Of a stretch of DNA of 64,000 bases, positions 1-9,887 are shown piece by piece. The stretch covers positions 2,480,001 through 2,544,000 of the forward strand of contig NZ_FO704550.1 of the NCBI RefSeq assembly GCF_000968195.1, read 5' to 3'. The translations under genes were made by a program, and so were the position numbers. The DNA comes from Xenorhabdus doucetiae. GTDB taxonomy: Bacteria; Pseudomonadota; Gammaproteobacteria; Enterobacterales; Enterobacteriaceae. The stretch's first letter is position 1, and every line of letters starts with the position of its first letter. Below the pieces are notes generated by a model. The model did not search any database. It was not told the origin of the DNA and worked only from the letters and a program-made list of their open reading frames with translations.

Positions 1-1754
1 TAAGTTGCCCAGCTACCTGATAGCCAACGGTCAAGCGGAACCTGTACATTGAATGCCAGTTGGTTATCGGCCATTGAGTTGCCTGAACGCATGTTTTGGC
101 TGTAGTTTTGGGTATAGTTTTGGGTATAGTTCAGTGTGTAATGGATATCGGCATAATTCACGCTGTACCCGACATTCAAACTGCGGGTAGTGCCGCTGTT
201 TCCCCAATCATGCTGCAAATAGCCGGAAAAATAGAGGCTGCCATAATCCGATAAGCCTTGGCTCAATGTGAACTGAAATTTATGTTTATTCTGATATGAC
301 AGCTCATCATTTGCCGCTCTGTTATTGACGTTCTGAAAATCGTAAAAATATGGTGAAGGATAATAAGAACCGGTCAGAGACAAATTCGTCCCCGTCTGTT
401 CAAAATCCTTAGCATACTGTGCCCGATAGACCCAACCCCGTTGCTGGCCTTGATTGACAATATCAGCCTGTGACTGCGTGATATCAAACGCCAGCGAACC
501 CCAGTGACCAAGACTGTATCCTACACCAACCACATACGCCTGATAATTTGCAGACAGCAACATACCGCCATACAGCGTTGCGGCATAGGACAAGCCGTAA
601 TAAACCTCATTCTGCATAAAGATGGGTTGACGGGCATCTGCATGCGAGTTGCGGTATTCTCCCGCGGTAAAGCGGTATTTGAAGTTCCCTTCCCTCAACA
701 TCATCGGAATGGATGAAAAGGGTTGCACAAAATGGTGTTCACGGCCATCGGCCTCCCGAATAACAACATCCAGATTGCCCCCGGCAGAGGTTGGATAAAG
801 GTCATCAATAACAAAAGCCCCGGGTGGAACATGAGCCTGGTAAATGACGTCACCGTTTTGACGAATAGTCACCTGTGCATTACTTTCTGCGATCCCCCGT
901 ACCACCGGAGCAAATCCCCGTTGACTATCCGGCAGCATGTTATCATCCGACATCAGGGTGATACCGCGAAAAGCAAATCTACTAAACAAATCGCCTTGTG
1001 TATTTGTCTCACCAACCACAAGCTGGCTCTTCAGAGCATGAATATCACGCTGCAAAGAGGTAGTCAGATTTTCCCAACGTGATTTATCGCCGCTATTTCG
1101 GCCAGAATGTCGGCCAAAGTATCGATAGTAGGTGGAATAATTCCGTAAGCGCCAGCTTCCCCAATTCAATCCACTACGCAGATTCAGATAGACATTATTC
1201 GTACCAGAATCATTTTGGCTCCGGGTATCAGCACCATTAAGGTCATAACTCGCCCATAACGCGGGTTCCCCTTGCTGCCAAAGTGACGAATCAATCGCAT
1301 CACGGGCTGTCGTTGTCATCAAAGCCTGAGGGATGGTGATCAACAGTGTTTGCTGACTGAGTTGCAATGATGCACTGGCATAAGGGATCACATCAGATAA
1401 ATCAGAGATCTGTTGTTGTGGATTCAAAGCAGGAAAAGCAGAGACATTGACTCCCCAGTCAATTAATTGCTGAACAGATAAAATGGGTTTAAGTTTTTTT
1501 TCAGCCCCGATCACAAACTGGATATCTTGTGTATCCTTATCCTGATCATTAACGCGGATAGTCACCCGGTATGTTCCCGGCGCACTGCCCCCTTTTTCTG
1601 AAAAATAACTTAAATCGGGCGGTGGAGCGGACGGATCATGGATTTCCAGTGCATTTAAGTCAAAGAGTTCACCGGCATAGCCAATGGCAGATACCATCAA
1701 TATCATCGCCGGCAATACTAACCGCTTACAAACAGCAAAAATAATAACAATCAC
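1..1754 (-). CDS. Fimbrial outer-membrane usher (PapC/FimD family), 5' part, runs off window
   Basis: About 584 codons are present and the frame is still open at base 1, so the C-terminal third of a typical ~830-residue usher lies outside. Ushers form the outer-membrane pore that receives chaperone-subunit complexes and assembles the pilus. I choose the GTG at 1754 because AGAAGG lies about 11 bases upstream, the next residues form a signal peptide ending in GYAGE, and no in-frame ATG is better placed. The mature part begins FDLNALEI, reads on through the N-terminal subunit-binding domain and into the beta-barrel region (GDVIYQAHVPPGAFVIDDL is a typical usher segment). It lies about 30 bases downstream of the chaperone gene, in the same operon. 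The family call is firm; the adhesin type is not known. Confidence 0.9.
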   Translation of the reverse strand, partial: MIVIIFAVCKRLVLPAMILMVSAIGYAGELFDLNALEIHDPSAPPPDLSYFSEKGGSAPGTYRVTIRVNDQDKDTQDIQFVIGAEKKLKPILSVQQLIDWGVNVSAFPALNPQQQISDLSDVIPYASASLQLSQQTLLITIPQALMTTTARDAIDSSLWQQGEPALWASYDLNGADTRSQNDSGTNNVYLNLRSGLNWGSWRLRNYSTYYRYFGRHSGRNSGDKSRWENLTTSLQRDIHALKSQLVVGETNTQGDLFSRFAFRGITLMSDDNMLPDSQRGFAPVVRGIAESNAQVTIRQNGDVIYQAHVPPGAFVIDDLYPTSAGGNLDVVIREADGREHHFVQPFSSIPMMLREGNFKYRFTAGEYRNSHADARQPIFMQNEVYYGLSYAATLYGGMLLSANYQAYVVGVGYSLGHWGSLAFDITQSQADIVNQGQQRGWVYRAQYAKDFEQTGTNLSLTGSYYPSPYFYDFQNVNNRAANDELSYQNKHKFQFTLSQGLSDYGSLYFSGYLQHDWGNSGTTRSLNVGYSVNYADIHYTLNYTQNYTQNYSQNMRSGNSMADNQLAFNVQVPLDRWLSGSWAT

Positions 1755-1784
1755 GACACCCAATACCTTCTGGCTGATAGGTTA

Positions 1785-2489
1785 TTACCTAGGTGATAAC
1801 GTTTGGTATTGAGGCTCAGTGATGCCACCATAATCATTGATGGCTCGCCAAGTAATGGTATGACCAGAGTTTACAGGTAACGGCCATTGCCGGCTGCTGA
1901 ATGGCGCCACCATACCCGCTTCCGGTATTAAACTGTTCCCAAGCTTGATGTCATAAAAAGAGACATAAAAAGGCGTTGGATTTTGCACAACCAATTGCCC
2001 GGCAAGCCGGGAAAAAATAAGTTGTTGATAAGCCGTTGCGGCGAGTTGTGCTGTCAATCCTTCCGGACGATAAAAGAGTTTTATCCGGTTTTTCAGCGAG
2101 ACCAACAAACGATTGGTTGCTTCTTCTTTCAGGGCAGGAATGGCCTTAACGTTAAGCCAAAAGACCGACTCCCGATCCCGTGGCAATGTGTCATCTGTCA
2201 GAATAATTCGCAGACGGTTTTCTTGCTCCCCATCCAGACGAAACAAAGGCGGTGTGACTAAAAATGGCGTTTTGTCACCCGCAGATTCAGCCGTTGGCGT
2301 GAACTTATCAACCCAAGACTGAATAAGATAGACCTCTTCGTTGCTGTCATTAATCACGGAAACGGCGACTTCTCGTTGCGAGGCCTCATAGATCACACGG
2401 GTGCTACTGAGTGCTATTCCGGCGTGAACAGGGGGAGCGAGAAAAACAGGCAGAAAAAATAACAAGCCCATCAAAAAATGTTTTGACAT
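1785..2489 (-). CDS. Periplasmic fimbrial chaperone (PapD/FimC family)
   Basis: The 234-residue product has an N-terminal signal peptide (hydrophobic residues 4-20, ending PVHAG) followed by the two immunoglobulin-like domains of PapD-type chaperones. Family hallmarks visible are IALSSTRVIYE at the mature N-terminus, the segment around ESVFWLNVKAIP (G1 region preceding motif) and RIKLFYRPEGL, which is the conserved family signature. It would cap subunits in the periplasm and hand them to the usher encoded just downstream. Length is normal and there is no sign of damage. It sits between the subunit gene and the usher gene, the usual operon order. Confidence 0.93.
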   Translation of the reverse strand: MSKHFLMGLLFFLPVFLAPPVHAGIALSSTRVIYEASQREVAVSVINDSNEEVYLIQSWVDKFTPTAESAGDKTPFLVTPPLFRLDGEQENRLRIILTDDTLPRDRESVFWLNVKAIPALKEEATNRLLVSLKNRIKLFYRPEGLTAQLAATAYQQLIFSRLAGQLVVQNPTPFYVSFYDIKLGNSLIPEAGMVAPFSSRQWPLPVNSGHTITWRAINDYGGITEPQYQTLSPR

Positions 2490-2592
2490 AACGGTATTGA
2501 ATCCCTACATAAATGCAAAATAAGGGATATTCCCACCCAATAGGGTGGGAATATGGCAAGCGCGATGAAAAAGAAAATAAAAATGTCAGGCG

Positions 2593-3147
2593 TTAATTGT
2601 ATTCTACGGTAAAGCCGGCATAAGCCTGCACTGGACCAGATGTAATATTCGCTGGAGTTTTTGTCGCCACATATTTAGCAATAAATTTTAATGCCTTAGT
2701 TGTTTCTCCAGAAGTTAAGGTATCAACTTCTACAGGTACATTTCCTATTTGAATTAGTGAGTTATCTTTTTTCTTATAAATACCAATACCCACGCCCGCT
2801 GCTGGTGTGTCCGCAGCGATATTCTTCAGAACCTTTGCATTATCGCCGTCTGTGCTACCCGTAAATTTGACCTTTACTGAAGAACTATTCTTTGATTGGA
2901 CACTGCATTTACTCAACAAAATATCAAAATCAGTGTCACCTTTAGCATCACCTACGTTTTTAAAATCACCCACACCAACATCAGGCATATTGACATTACC
3001 ATTACCACTCGCAACCGCAGTCGAACATGTTCCTTTCGTCACTTTACCGCTAAATTTAATATTACCAGTATTATTCATGGCAAATGCGGAAACAGCCATA
3101 GCACCCCAGATTGCCACAATGGTCATTGATTTTATTAATAACTTCAT
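2593..3147 (-). CDS. Major fimbrial subunit (type 1-like pilin)
   Basis: I take the start at 3147 (MKLLIKSMTIV), giving 184 residues, because GGA lies eight bases upstream and a normal signal peptide ending SAFA follows; the longer reading from 3171 adds eight residues with no ribosome-binding site. The mature protein shows the pilin pattern: NIKFSGKVTKGTC with the first cysteine, a second cysteine in ILLSKCSV for the disulfide, and a C-terminus ending in GFTVEYN with the penultimate aromatic residue needed for chaperone recognition. It is first in the operon with the chaperone and usher. An IS630 element ends 93 bases upstream of this start and probably cuts off the native promoter. Confidence 0.9.
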   Translation of the reverse strand: MKLLIKSMTIVAIWGAMAVSAFAMNNTGNIKFSGKVTKGTCSTAVASGNGNVNMPDVGVGDFKNVGDAKGDTDFDILLSKCSVQSKNSSSVKVKFTGSTDGDNAKVLKNIAADTPAAGVGIGIYKKKDNSLIQIGNVPVEVDTLTSGETTKALKFIAKYVATKTPANITSGPVQAYAGFTVEYN

Positions 3148-3240
3148 TTTTATTCCATTTATATTATGCATGTAAAATCCATCGAAATAAAAATACCTTT
3201 CGATAAAAAACCTAGAAATGTTAACAACAAATCCAACATA

Positions 3241-4394
3241 AATAGGTTTTCAAAATAGTAGATCACTTGAAGGGAACTCAGTCCGATTTTCGCGATCTGA
3301 TTAATCGCCAAATCAAAACAAATCCCAAAATGGACTGAGTCATGCCAATCATAACATCAATACCCCGAAATGAACGACGTCAAATGAAAAAAGCTATCCA
3401 GAAAACCCGGGATAAGAACTATGCACGTCGCCTCACCGCGCTCTTGATGTTGCATGAAGGGAGTACGGTTTCTCACGTTTCCAGAACGCTTCACTGTTCA
3501 CGTTCTTCAGTTAATCGTTGGGTAAATTGGTTAACATTATACGGGTTGGAAGGGCTTAAAAGCCTCCCTGCGGGAAGGCCTGCCATCTGGAATTTAGCCC
3601 CGCTTCTCTCCGTCATTTCTTTCTTATTACAGCACTCTCCACAACATCTTGGCTATCTCCGTTCACGATGGAGCCTTGAACTGATTACACTTAAAATCAA
3701 TGAGATACTGAATATATCGCTCTCTCAAAGTACACTCTATCGCTACTTTTGTCGGGCGGGCATCGTTTGGCGAAGGGCGGCGCCAACCTTAAAATTACCT
3801 GACCCTGAGTATGATGAAAAAATGGCCAAAATCAGCGAGGCGTTATCCAATGCCTCAGGGAAACATCCTGTCTTATATGAGGATGAAGTGGACATCAACC
3901 TTAACCCGAAAATCGGTGCAGACTGGTGCTTCAAAGGACAGCAAAAGCGTGTTGTTACCCCCGGAAAGAACCAAAAACACTACCTTGCGGGTTGCCTCAA
4001 TGCGAAAACGAAAGAAATCACGTATGTCGGTGGCTTGAGAAAGAACTCAGATTTATTTATCAAATTGTTAGATGAAATTAATCATCAATATACCAGTGCC
4101 AAGACAATCACGTTAATTTTAGATAACTATTGCATTCATAAGAGCCGGAAGGTCAGGGTTTGGCTGGCAAAAAATCCCCAATTTAACCTTCTCTTTTTAC
4201 CGTCCTATTCCCCGTGGTTGAATAAAATTGAACGTCTATGGCAATCCTTGCATGAAACCGTGACACGAAACCACTGCTGCCAATTTATGTGGCAGTTGCT
4301 TCACCATGTCAAAATCTTCATGGAAACCGCTTCCTTACAACAGCAGAAACCGGGGATGAGAAAAATGGGTGTATCACAATTATGAAAACCTATT
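3241..4394 (+). mobile_element. Complete IS630-family element, copy 1 (1154 bp)
   Basis: The limits come from comparison with the second copy at 55835-56988: the two are collinear and diverge immediately outside these points. Terminal inverted repeats begin AATAGGTTTTC at the left and end GAAAACCTATT at the right. TA dinucleotides flank both ends (3239-3240 and 4395-4396), the target duplication typical of IS630/Tc1 elements. The element carries one transposase gene reading toward the right. It has landed in the promoter region of the fimbrial operon. Confidence 0.95.
3342..4385 (+). CDS. IS630-family transposase (copy 1)
   Basis: The 347-residue protein has an N-terminal helix-turn-helix region (residues ~20-75, HEGSTVSHVSRTLHCSRSSV) and a C-terminal DDE_3 catalytic domain. 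The acidic triad is visible as YEDEVDINL, LILDNYCIHKS and YSPWLNKIERLW. It differs from the copy at 55844-56887 at a single residue by eye (FLPSYSPW here, FLQSYSPW there), so both are probably recent insertions. Nothing suggests it is inactive. The stop overlaps the right inverted repeat. Confidence 0.95.
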   Translation: MPIITSIPRNERRQMKKAIQKTRDKNYARRLTALLMLHEGSTVSHVSRTLHCSRSSVNRWVNWLTLYGLEGLKSLPAGRPAIWNLAPLLSVISFLLQHSPQHLGYLRSRWSLELITLKINEILNISLSQSTLYRYFCRAGIVWRRAAPTLKLPDPEYDEKMAKISEALSNASGKHPVLYEDEVDINLNPKIGADWCFKGQQKRVVTPGKNQKHYLAGCLNAKTKEITYVGGLRKNSDLFIKLLDEINHQYTSAKTITLILDNYCIHKSRKVRVWLAKNPQFNLLFLPSYSPWLNKIERLWQSLHETVTRNHCCQFMWQLLHHVKIFMETASLQQQKPGMRKMGVSQL

Positions 4395-4488
4395 TATTCT
4401 ATTTTTAAATTTAATAAGTTAATCAGATAAACTATCTGCATTACTGTTACAATCGATAACACGATAACCTGATTTTCTGCCTGTCCTT

Positions 4489-5492
4489 ATGAAATCGAAG
4501 ATAATACTTTCTGAGCCTGAACGAATAACATTGCAACAACTCGCTTTGAATCATCCCCACCGGGATATCCGTACGCGAGGAACGGGTTTGCTCATGCTTG
4601 CCAGAGGGAGCAAGCCGTCCCAGATCACCGCTGAAATAGGATGCAGTCTCCGGGTTATCTATAATTGGGTTCACATGTGGCACAATTCAGGGATAGCGGG
4701 ATTATTAGGCGGTCATGCTGGAGGCCGGTATCTCGCTATGACGCCTGAAATGATTGCCACTGCGGTCGAAGCTGCCTGTGCAGAGTCCCTAACTCTCGCA
4801 CGGATAGCCCAGTGCGTTGAGGCAAAGCATGGGCCCCTGCCTTGTACGCTTGAAACGCTGGCAAATACCCTGAAAAAGCAGGGGCTCACCTATAAACGCA
4901 CCCGTCTATCGCTTAAAAAAAGCGCAACGAAACGGAGTTTGCTAACAAATCCGCCTTGCTGAATAAAATTAAGGCTGGAGCACAGTTAGGCCATTACCGT
5001 TTGGTCTATTTTGATGAGGCGGGTTTTGCCGCATCTCCTCCGGTGCAATATGGATGGAGTCCACGGGGTAAGCCCCATGAAACTGAGCCTCAAGAGCATG
5101 ACAGGCGGTCAGTTCTGGGGGCGTTAAATTACACGGATAACACGCTGTTTTACCAGACAACGTCAGGCAGTATCACGCGAGATGACGTGATTGATTTTTT
5201 AGAGCAGCTCGCCCAACAAGGGGACAACCGCCTGACATTTTTAGTGTTGGATAATGCGCGTATCCATCACGGGATTGAAGAAAAAATCAGAAATAGCTGG
5301 TTACGAGAACACAACCTGTTTTTATTCTACCTTCCCGCCTACAGCCCAGAGCTGAATTTGATTGAAATCGTCTGGAAACAAGCCAAATACCATTGGCGAC
5401 GTTTTATCACTTGGACTCAGGAGACAATGGAGAATGAATTAAATACGTTATTGGGCGGTTATGGTAACCAATTTGCAATTAATTTCTCTTGA
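4489..5492 (+). CDS. Second IS630-family transposase, in two frames
   Basis: The reading frame is split. The first part (4489-4962, 157 residues) carries the helix-turn-helix region (RGSKPSQITAEIGCSLRVIYNWV); the second part (in frame up to 5492) carries the DDE_3 catalytic domain with YFDEAGF, LVLDNARIHHG and YSPELNLIEIVWKQ. Joining them needs one -1 shift at the run of seven A residues before GCGCAACG near 4915-4922, which gives about 334 residues, a normal length. This could be programmed slippage, known in some IS630 elements, or a mutation. It is unrelated in sequence to the element at 3241-4394. Clear terminal repeats were not found, although ACCTGA occurs near both ends. Confidence 0.8.
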
Positions 5493-5530
5493 GTACTTAA
5501 CTATAATTTCTTGCGTCAGGTATTTTTAAT

Positions 5531-5572
5531 AAATATATCTCCAATAATTGAAATAGTATTGGAGATATATTT
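5531..5572. terminator. Strong inverted repeat, probable terminator
   Basis: AAATATATCTCCAATA at 5531-5546 pairs perfectly with TATTGGAGATATATTT at 5557-5572 around a ten-base loop. It lies about 40 bases beyond the second transposase stop. The following run is T-rich but not a clean T tract, so the terminator role is inferred. Confidence 0.55.
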
Positions 5573-6012
5573 ATTTCTATACACACTTTACCCAAATATC
5601 AGTCTAATTATTTGTTATTTTTTCCTTCAATACCTATAGTTGTATAGGTATAAAAATTAACAAATCAGCTTTTGGTTGAAAAGCGATCATTTCGTTATAA
5701 ATATGTTATTTGGATACTGCGAAGAGAGAATATTCCTGTCTAAAAAAACATAAAATTGGCCTCCATACCTCATATTTTTATAGTAAATTTCACTTATATC
5801 AATAGATTATATGATCCAGAATAATAAAATCCATATTATCAAGGGCGCAAAGATACACTAACTCATTTTGTCATTAAAATTGTTATTAACTATTTATTAG
5901 TGATTATCAATAGTTAAAACCTATTAAAGTGCATATTTCTATCGTCACATACTGCCAACCACTCAAGATTTTTGATTTTTAGCTCAAATAGCAAGCACAA
6001 TGAATTGATTAC

Positions 6013-6083
6013 CTCTCCGCCGCGTGGGGAGATAATAGGCTGCTTTCATCTTGCGGGCTGAAACTTGAAGTTTATAGGGTATT
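6013..6083 (-). repeat. Short interspersed repeat, copy A
   Basis: Read on the minus strand this begins ATACCCTATAAACTTCAAG, continues with CGCAAGATGAAAGCAGCC, and ends in a short C-rich/G-rich hairpin. It matches the stretch at 11545-11620 over its whole length with scattered changes, including the terminal hairpin. Confidence 0.55.
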
Positions 6084-6397
6084 AATTGTTTTAATATGCT
6101 GATAATTAAATTATTAATTATCAGAATAAATGGTTATACATTTATTTAAGCCTTATCTCTGATAAACACCCTATAATGGTTATTATTTATTGACAGGATG
6201 AATTTATCACCAAAATAAAAAATCGACTACTATATATTCATATAAAAAATAGTTAAGGCTTATGCCATTGATTTTATTTATGAGCTTAATCATTAAAATT
6301 GATATGACTTGGTTTATAAACGTCAAGAAATTATTTTCAGGAGGATAAAAACTGGAAAAAATAACTGAAGAAGATTAACTAAACGTGATTAATCGAC

Positions 6398-6429
6398 AAT
6401 AAGGTGATCATCTAAACGATCACCTTATT
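6398..6429 (-). terminator. Probable terminator of the flhBA transcript
   Basis: AATAAGGTGATC at 6398-6409 pairs perfectly with GATCACCTTATT at 6418-6429 around an eight-base loop. It starts 12 bases past the flhA stop. The minus-strand T tract is weak, so this is called from position and stem strength. Confidence 0.6.
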
Positions 6430-6441
6430 TCATTACCAATA

Positions 6442-8547
6442 TTACCTCGCACCACCAATCGTTGCCGTCATTCTGATTTGACGGTTATCGGTGATTTCAA
6501 GGTTGGACAGGACAACCAACCGAGGTAATACACGACGCAAGAAACGAGACAACAGTGGACGAAGCGCATGGTTGACCAATAAGACCGGCGGAGCGCCCAA
6601 CATTTCCTGACGCTCCAAGGCTTCTGCCGCTTGGCGTTCCAGACTTTCGGCCAGCCCCGGCTCTAATCCACCACCATTTTGCAGCGCTTGCAGCAACAAT
6701 CTTTCTAATCCGGCATCCAAGCCAATGACGTTGATTTCATCCGCCGCACCCGGGAACCATTGTTGGGCAATCGCCCTGCCCAGTGCAATTCGGATCATGG
6801 CGGTCAATTCATAAGGGTCTTTCTGCACCGGCGCATGTTCTGCCAGTGTTTCAATAATCGTCCGCATATCGCGGATCGGTACTTGTTCCGCCAGCAAGTT
6901 TTGCAGAACTTTATGCAGCGTTGTCAGGCTGACCACATCAGGAATAAAATCTTCCGTCAGCTTCGGCATCTCCTGACTGACGCGCTCAAACAATTGCTGT
7001 GCTTCCTGTCTGCCAAACAGTTCGCTGGAATGCTGGGACAGCAAGTGGTTCAAGTGCGTGGCAACAACGGTACTGGCCGCCACGACGGTATAACCTTGCA
7101 CTTGTGCCTGTTCCCTTAAGCTGTCATCAATCCAGACCGCCGCCAGACCAAAGGCGGGATCGGTCGTCAAGTCACCTTGCAATTCACCGATGGCACCGCC
7201 CGGATTAATCGCTAACCAACGCCCCGGATGGGCTTCACCACGACCAATTTCGACGCCTTTCATCATGATACGGTAACTGGCGGGAGCTAATTCCAGATTG
7301 TCACGAATATGCACAACAGGTGGCAGATAGCCCACTTCTTGCGCAAATTTTTTACGAATGCCGCTGATACGGCCGAGTAATTCGCCGTCCTGACGGAAAT
7401 CCACCATGGGGATTAAACGATAACCCACTTCCATGCCCAATGGATCTTCCAGTTGTACATCAGACCATGAGGCTTCCGCGGTTTGTTGCTGCTCTTCCAC
7501 CGCTTTCATCTCTTCATGTTGTACCATCAGCGGATTTTTCTCCTTACGCAAGAGGAAATAGCCCGCCCCTGCTAAAGCAGCCGTAAATAACAGAAAGACG
7601 AAATTGGGCATGCCCGGCACTAAACCAAGCAGACCAAGGACACCCGCGCTCAACATCATGACCTTGGGGTTGTTGAAAAGCTGGTTAACCATTTGCTGAC
7701 CGACATCTTCATCCGTCGCGACGCGGGTAACGATCACCCCCGCTGCCGTGGAGATGATTAATGCCGGCAACTGGGCAACCAATCCGTCACCGATAGTCAG
7801 CAGGGTGTAGGCTTCTGCGGCATCCCCCAGAGACAAACCGTGTTGGGCAACACCCACGATAAGCCCACCGACGACATTGATCACCAATATCATCAAGCCG
7901 GCAATCGCATCACCGCGCACGAATTTACTGGCACCGTCCATTGAGCCGTAAAAATCCGCCTCTTGTGTCACCTCGGCACGACGTTTTTTGGCTTCATCTT
8001 CGCCGATCAATCCCGCGTTCAAATCAGCATCAATCGCCATTTGTTTACCGGGCATACCATCCAATACAAAACGCGCGCCGACTTCGGCAATACGTCCTGC
8101 ACCTTTGGTAATGACCATAAAGTTAATCAGGATCAAGATCACGAACACCACGATACCGATCGCGAAATTACCGCCGACCAAAAAGTGACCAAAAGCTTCC
8201 ACCACTTGCCCTGCCGCAGCCGACCCGGTGTGTCCTTCCATCAGGATAATTCGGGTGGAGGCGACGTTAAGTGATAAACGCAATAAGGTTGAGAACAACA
8301 AAATGGTCGGGAATGCGGCAAAATCCAGCGTTCGGCGGGTGAACATGGCTACCAGCAACACCATGATGGACAGCGCGATGTTGAAAGTGAACAGGAGATC
8401 GAGCAGAAATGGGGGTAACGGCAGTACCATCATCGACAAGATCATCAGGATCAGAACCGGCCCCGCCAGTATTTGCCACTGGGTGCCTTTCATATTTCCC
8501 GGTAAACGATTTCCCAATAAATGAAAAAATGAGGCTAAATTAGCCAT
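6442..8547 (-). CDS. flhA: Flagellar type III export apparatus protein FlhA
   Basis: FlhA is the large inner-membrane export-gate protein of the flagellar secretion system; its N-terminal half spans the membrane and its C-terminal half is the cytoplasmic chaperone-docking ring. The start at 8547 (MANLASFFHLL, 701 residues) matches the E. coli protein; the longer reading from 8568 is inside flhB. Conserved segments include QWQILAGPVLI, FAAFPTILL, the FHIPEP-type loop around GARFVLDGMPGKQMAIDADL, QEADFYGSMDGASKFVRGDA, and ELFGRQEAQQL in the cytoplasmic domain. The ATG overlaps the flhB stop (ATGGCTAA), indicating translational coupling. It is intact. Confidence 0.97.
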   Translation of the reverse strand: MANLASFFHLLGNRLPGNMKGTQWQILAGPVLILMILSMMVLPLPPFLLDLLFTFNIALSIMVLLVAMFTRRTLDFAAFPTILLFSTLLRLSLNVASTRIILMEGHTGSAAAGQVVEAFGHFLVGGNFAIGIVVFVILILINFMVITKGAGRIAEVGARFVLDGMPGKQMAIDADLNAGLIGEDEAKKRRAEVTQEADFYGSMDGASKFVRGDAIAGLMILVINVVGGLIVGVAQHGLSLGDAAEAYTLLTIGDGLVAQLPALIISTAAGVIVTRVATDEDVGQQMVNQLFNNPKVMMLSAGVLGLLGLVPGMPNFVFLLFTAALAGAGYFLLRKEKNPLMVQHEEMKAVEEQQQTAEASWSDVQLEDPLGMEVGYRLIPMVDFRQDGELLGRISGIRKKFAQEVGYLPPVVHIRDNLELAPASYRIMMKGVEIGRGEAHPGRWLAINPGGAIGELQGDLTTDPAFGLAAVWIDDSLREQAQVQGYTVVAASTVVATHLNHLLSQHSSELFGRQEAQQLFERVSQEMPKLTEDFIPDVVSLTTLHKVLQNLLAEQVPIRDMRTIIETLAEHAPVQKDPYELTAMIRIALGRAIAQQWFPGAADEINVIGLDAGLERLLLQALQNGGGLEPGLAESLERQAAEALERQEMLGAPPVLLVNHALRPLLSRFLRRVLPRLVVLSNLEITDNRQIRMTATIGGAR

Positions 8548-9691
8548 GACGATTATTTTCTCCAGCAAAATCCAGTGCTGGCGGCACTGGCAGATTTTCA
8601 GGTTTTTTCGGTTTCAGGCCACCTTCCTGTTTCCAACGTTTCAATTGGTAAACCCAGGCAAGCACTTCTGCGACAGCCGCATAAAGCGCCGCAGGAATAA
8701 AGCCGCCGACCTCAGCATGGCGAAACAATGCCCTTGCCAATGGTGGCGCTTCCAGTAATGGAATGCGATTTTCCGCACCCATCTCTTTGATGCGCAAGGC
8801 AATGAGTCCCGCCCCTTTTGCCAACACTTTGGGGGCACTCATTTTTTTGCTGTCATACTGCAAGGCAACGGCGTAATGCGTCGGGTTGGTGACGATGACA
8901 TCCGCTTTCGGCACATCCGCCATCATGCGCTTACGCGCAGCCGCCCGCTGTTGTTGACGAATTCTTGCCTTTACATGGGGGTCCCCTTCTTGCTCCTTAA
9001 ATTCATCCTTGATCTCCTGACGGGTCATTCTCAGTTTTTTCAGGTGGCTGCGGATTTGATAAAGCACGTCAAACGCCACCATAGGTATCAACATAAATAA
9101 GACGATATAGCCGGCAAAAATCAGCATCATCATGGCATCGCTCAACGCGATCAGCGGATGCTGGGCTGTCAGGTTGAGCATGGCAGGCCAATTATGCCAG
9201 ATAAACAGGGCCGCACCGCCGCCCACCAGCGACGCCTTCAAAATGGCTTTGAACAGTTCTGCCAGCGCATTCATGGAGAAGATTTTCTTCAGGCCAGAGA
9301 TAGGATTTAGTTTAGCTAAGTCAAATTTGATGGATTTTGAGCTGAATATCAGCCCGCCCATCAACGCGGGCGCACTGAGGGCAATCAAGACCAATCCGAT
9401 AAAAACCGGCAATAATGCCCAAACGGCCTGTTTCAGTAATCGGCCGGCTTGTTGCACCATCTGTTTATCGTTACTGACCATGTTATGGTCGAAGTTGAAT
9501 CCTTCAAATACCATCAGGGAAAGTTCATGAGTGATAGATTGTCCGCTCATCCAGAGCAGACTGACGCCTCCCGCCAACATCAGGATTGAGGTGAGTTCCT
9601 TGGAACGCGCAATTTGCCCCTCTTTGCGAGCCTTCTCCCGTTTATGGGGCGTGGGTTCTTCGGTTTTTTCGAGATCGCTATCTTCAGCCAC
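8540..9691 (-). CDS. flhB: Flagellar type III export switch protein FlhB
   Basis: The 383-residue protein controls the change from rod/hook to filament export and autocleaves. The self-cleavage motif NPTH is visible in VIVTNPTHYAVALQYD, with four membrane segments before it. The start is GTG at 9691, eight bases after AAGGA. It overlaps flhA downstream. In E. coli flhB directly follows cheZ; here about 12.6 kb of other DNA lies between, so flhBA needs a promoter in the 9692-9887 stretch, where I see no clear FlhDC or sigma-28 site. Confidence 0.97.
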   Translation of the reverse strand: MAEDSDLEKTEEPTPHKREKARKEGQIARSKELTSILMLAGGVSLLWMSGQSITHELSLMVFEGFNFDHNMVSNDKQMVQQAGRLLKQAVWALLPVFIGLVLIALSAPALMGGLIFSSKSIKFDLAKLNPISGLKKIFSMNALAELFKAILKASLVGGGAALFIWHNWPAMLNLTAQHPLIALSDAMMMLIFAGYIVLFMLIPMVAFDVLYQIRSHLKKLRMTRQEIKDEFKEQEGDPHVKARIRQQQRAAARKRMMADVPKADVIVTNPTHYAVALQYDSKKMSAPKVLAKGAGLIALRIKEMGAENRIPLLEAPPLARALFRHAEVGGFIPAALYAAVAEVLAWVYQLKRWKQEGGLKPKKPENLPVPPALDFAGENNRHG

Positions 9692-9851
9692 GGCTTTCCT
9701 TGGTGAGCGTTCGTGATGTCATGCAGAAAATTTGTCTTTAGGGAAAAACAAATAAAATTGTGTTAAGCATGACAAAAGCCCAGAAATTTAATGGCGGGAA
9801 CACTGCGAAATTTGCGGGGGTATTTGAGGCATTATAATCGCGATCGTGAAT

Positions 9852-9877
9852 GGAGATGGCTGTTATCAGCCATCTCC
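9852..9877 (-). terminator. Inverted repeat after the AGCS symporter gene
   Basis: GGAGATGGCTG and CAGCCATCTCC form an 11-bp perfect stem with a four-base loop, 10 bases past the symporter stop. No T tract follows on the minus strand, so termination is inferred from stem strength. Confidence 0.6.
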
Positions 9878-9887
9878 GTGTGTTTGT

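Larger units (their letters stand above)
5493..6397. other. AT-rich non-coding gap downstream of flhA
   Basis: No open reading frame of useful length is visible. The position corresponds to flhE in E. coli, but no FlhE-like frame is seen. The stretch contains a strong hairpin at 5531-5572 and a short interspersed repeat at 6013-6083, listed separately. Confidence 0.6.
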
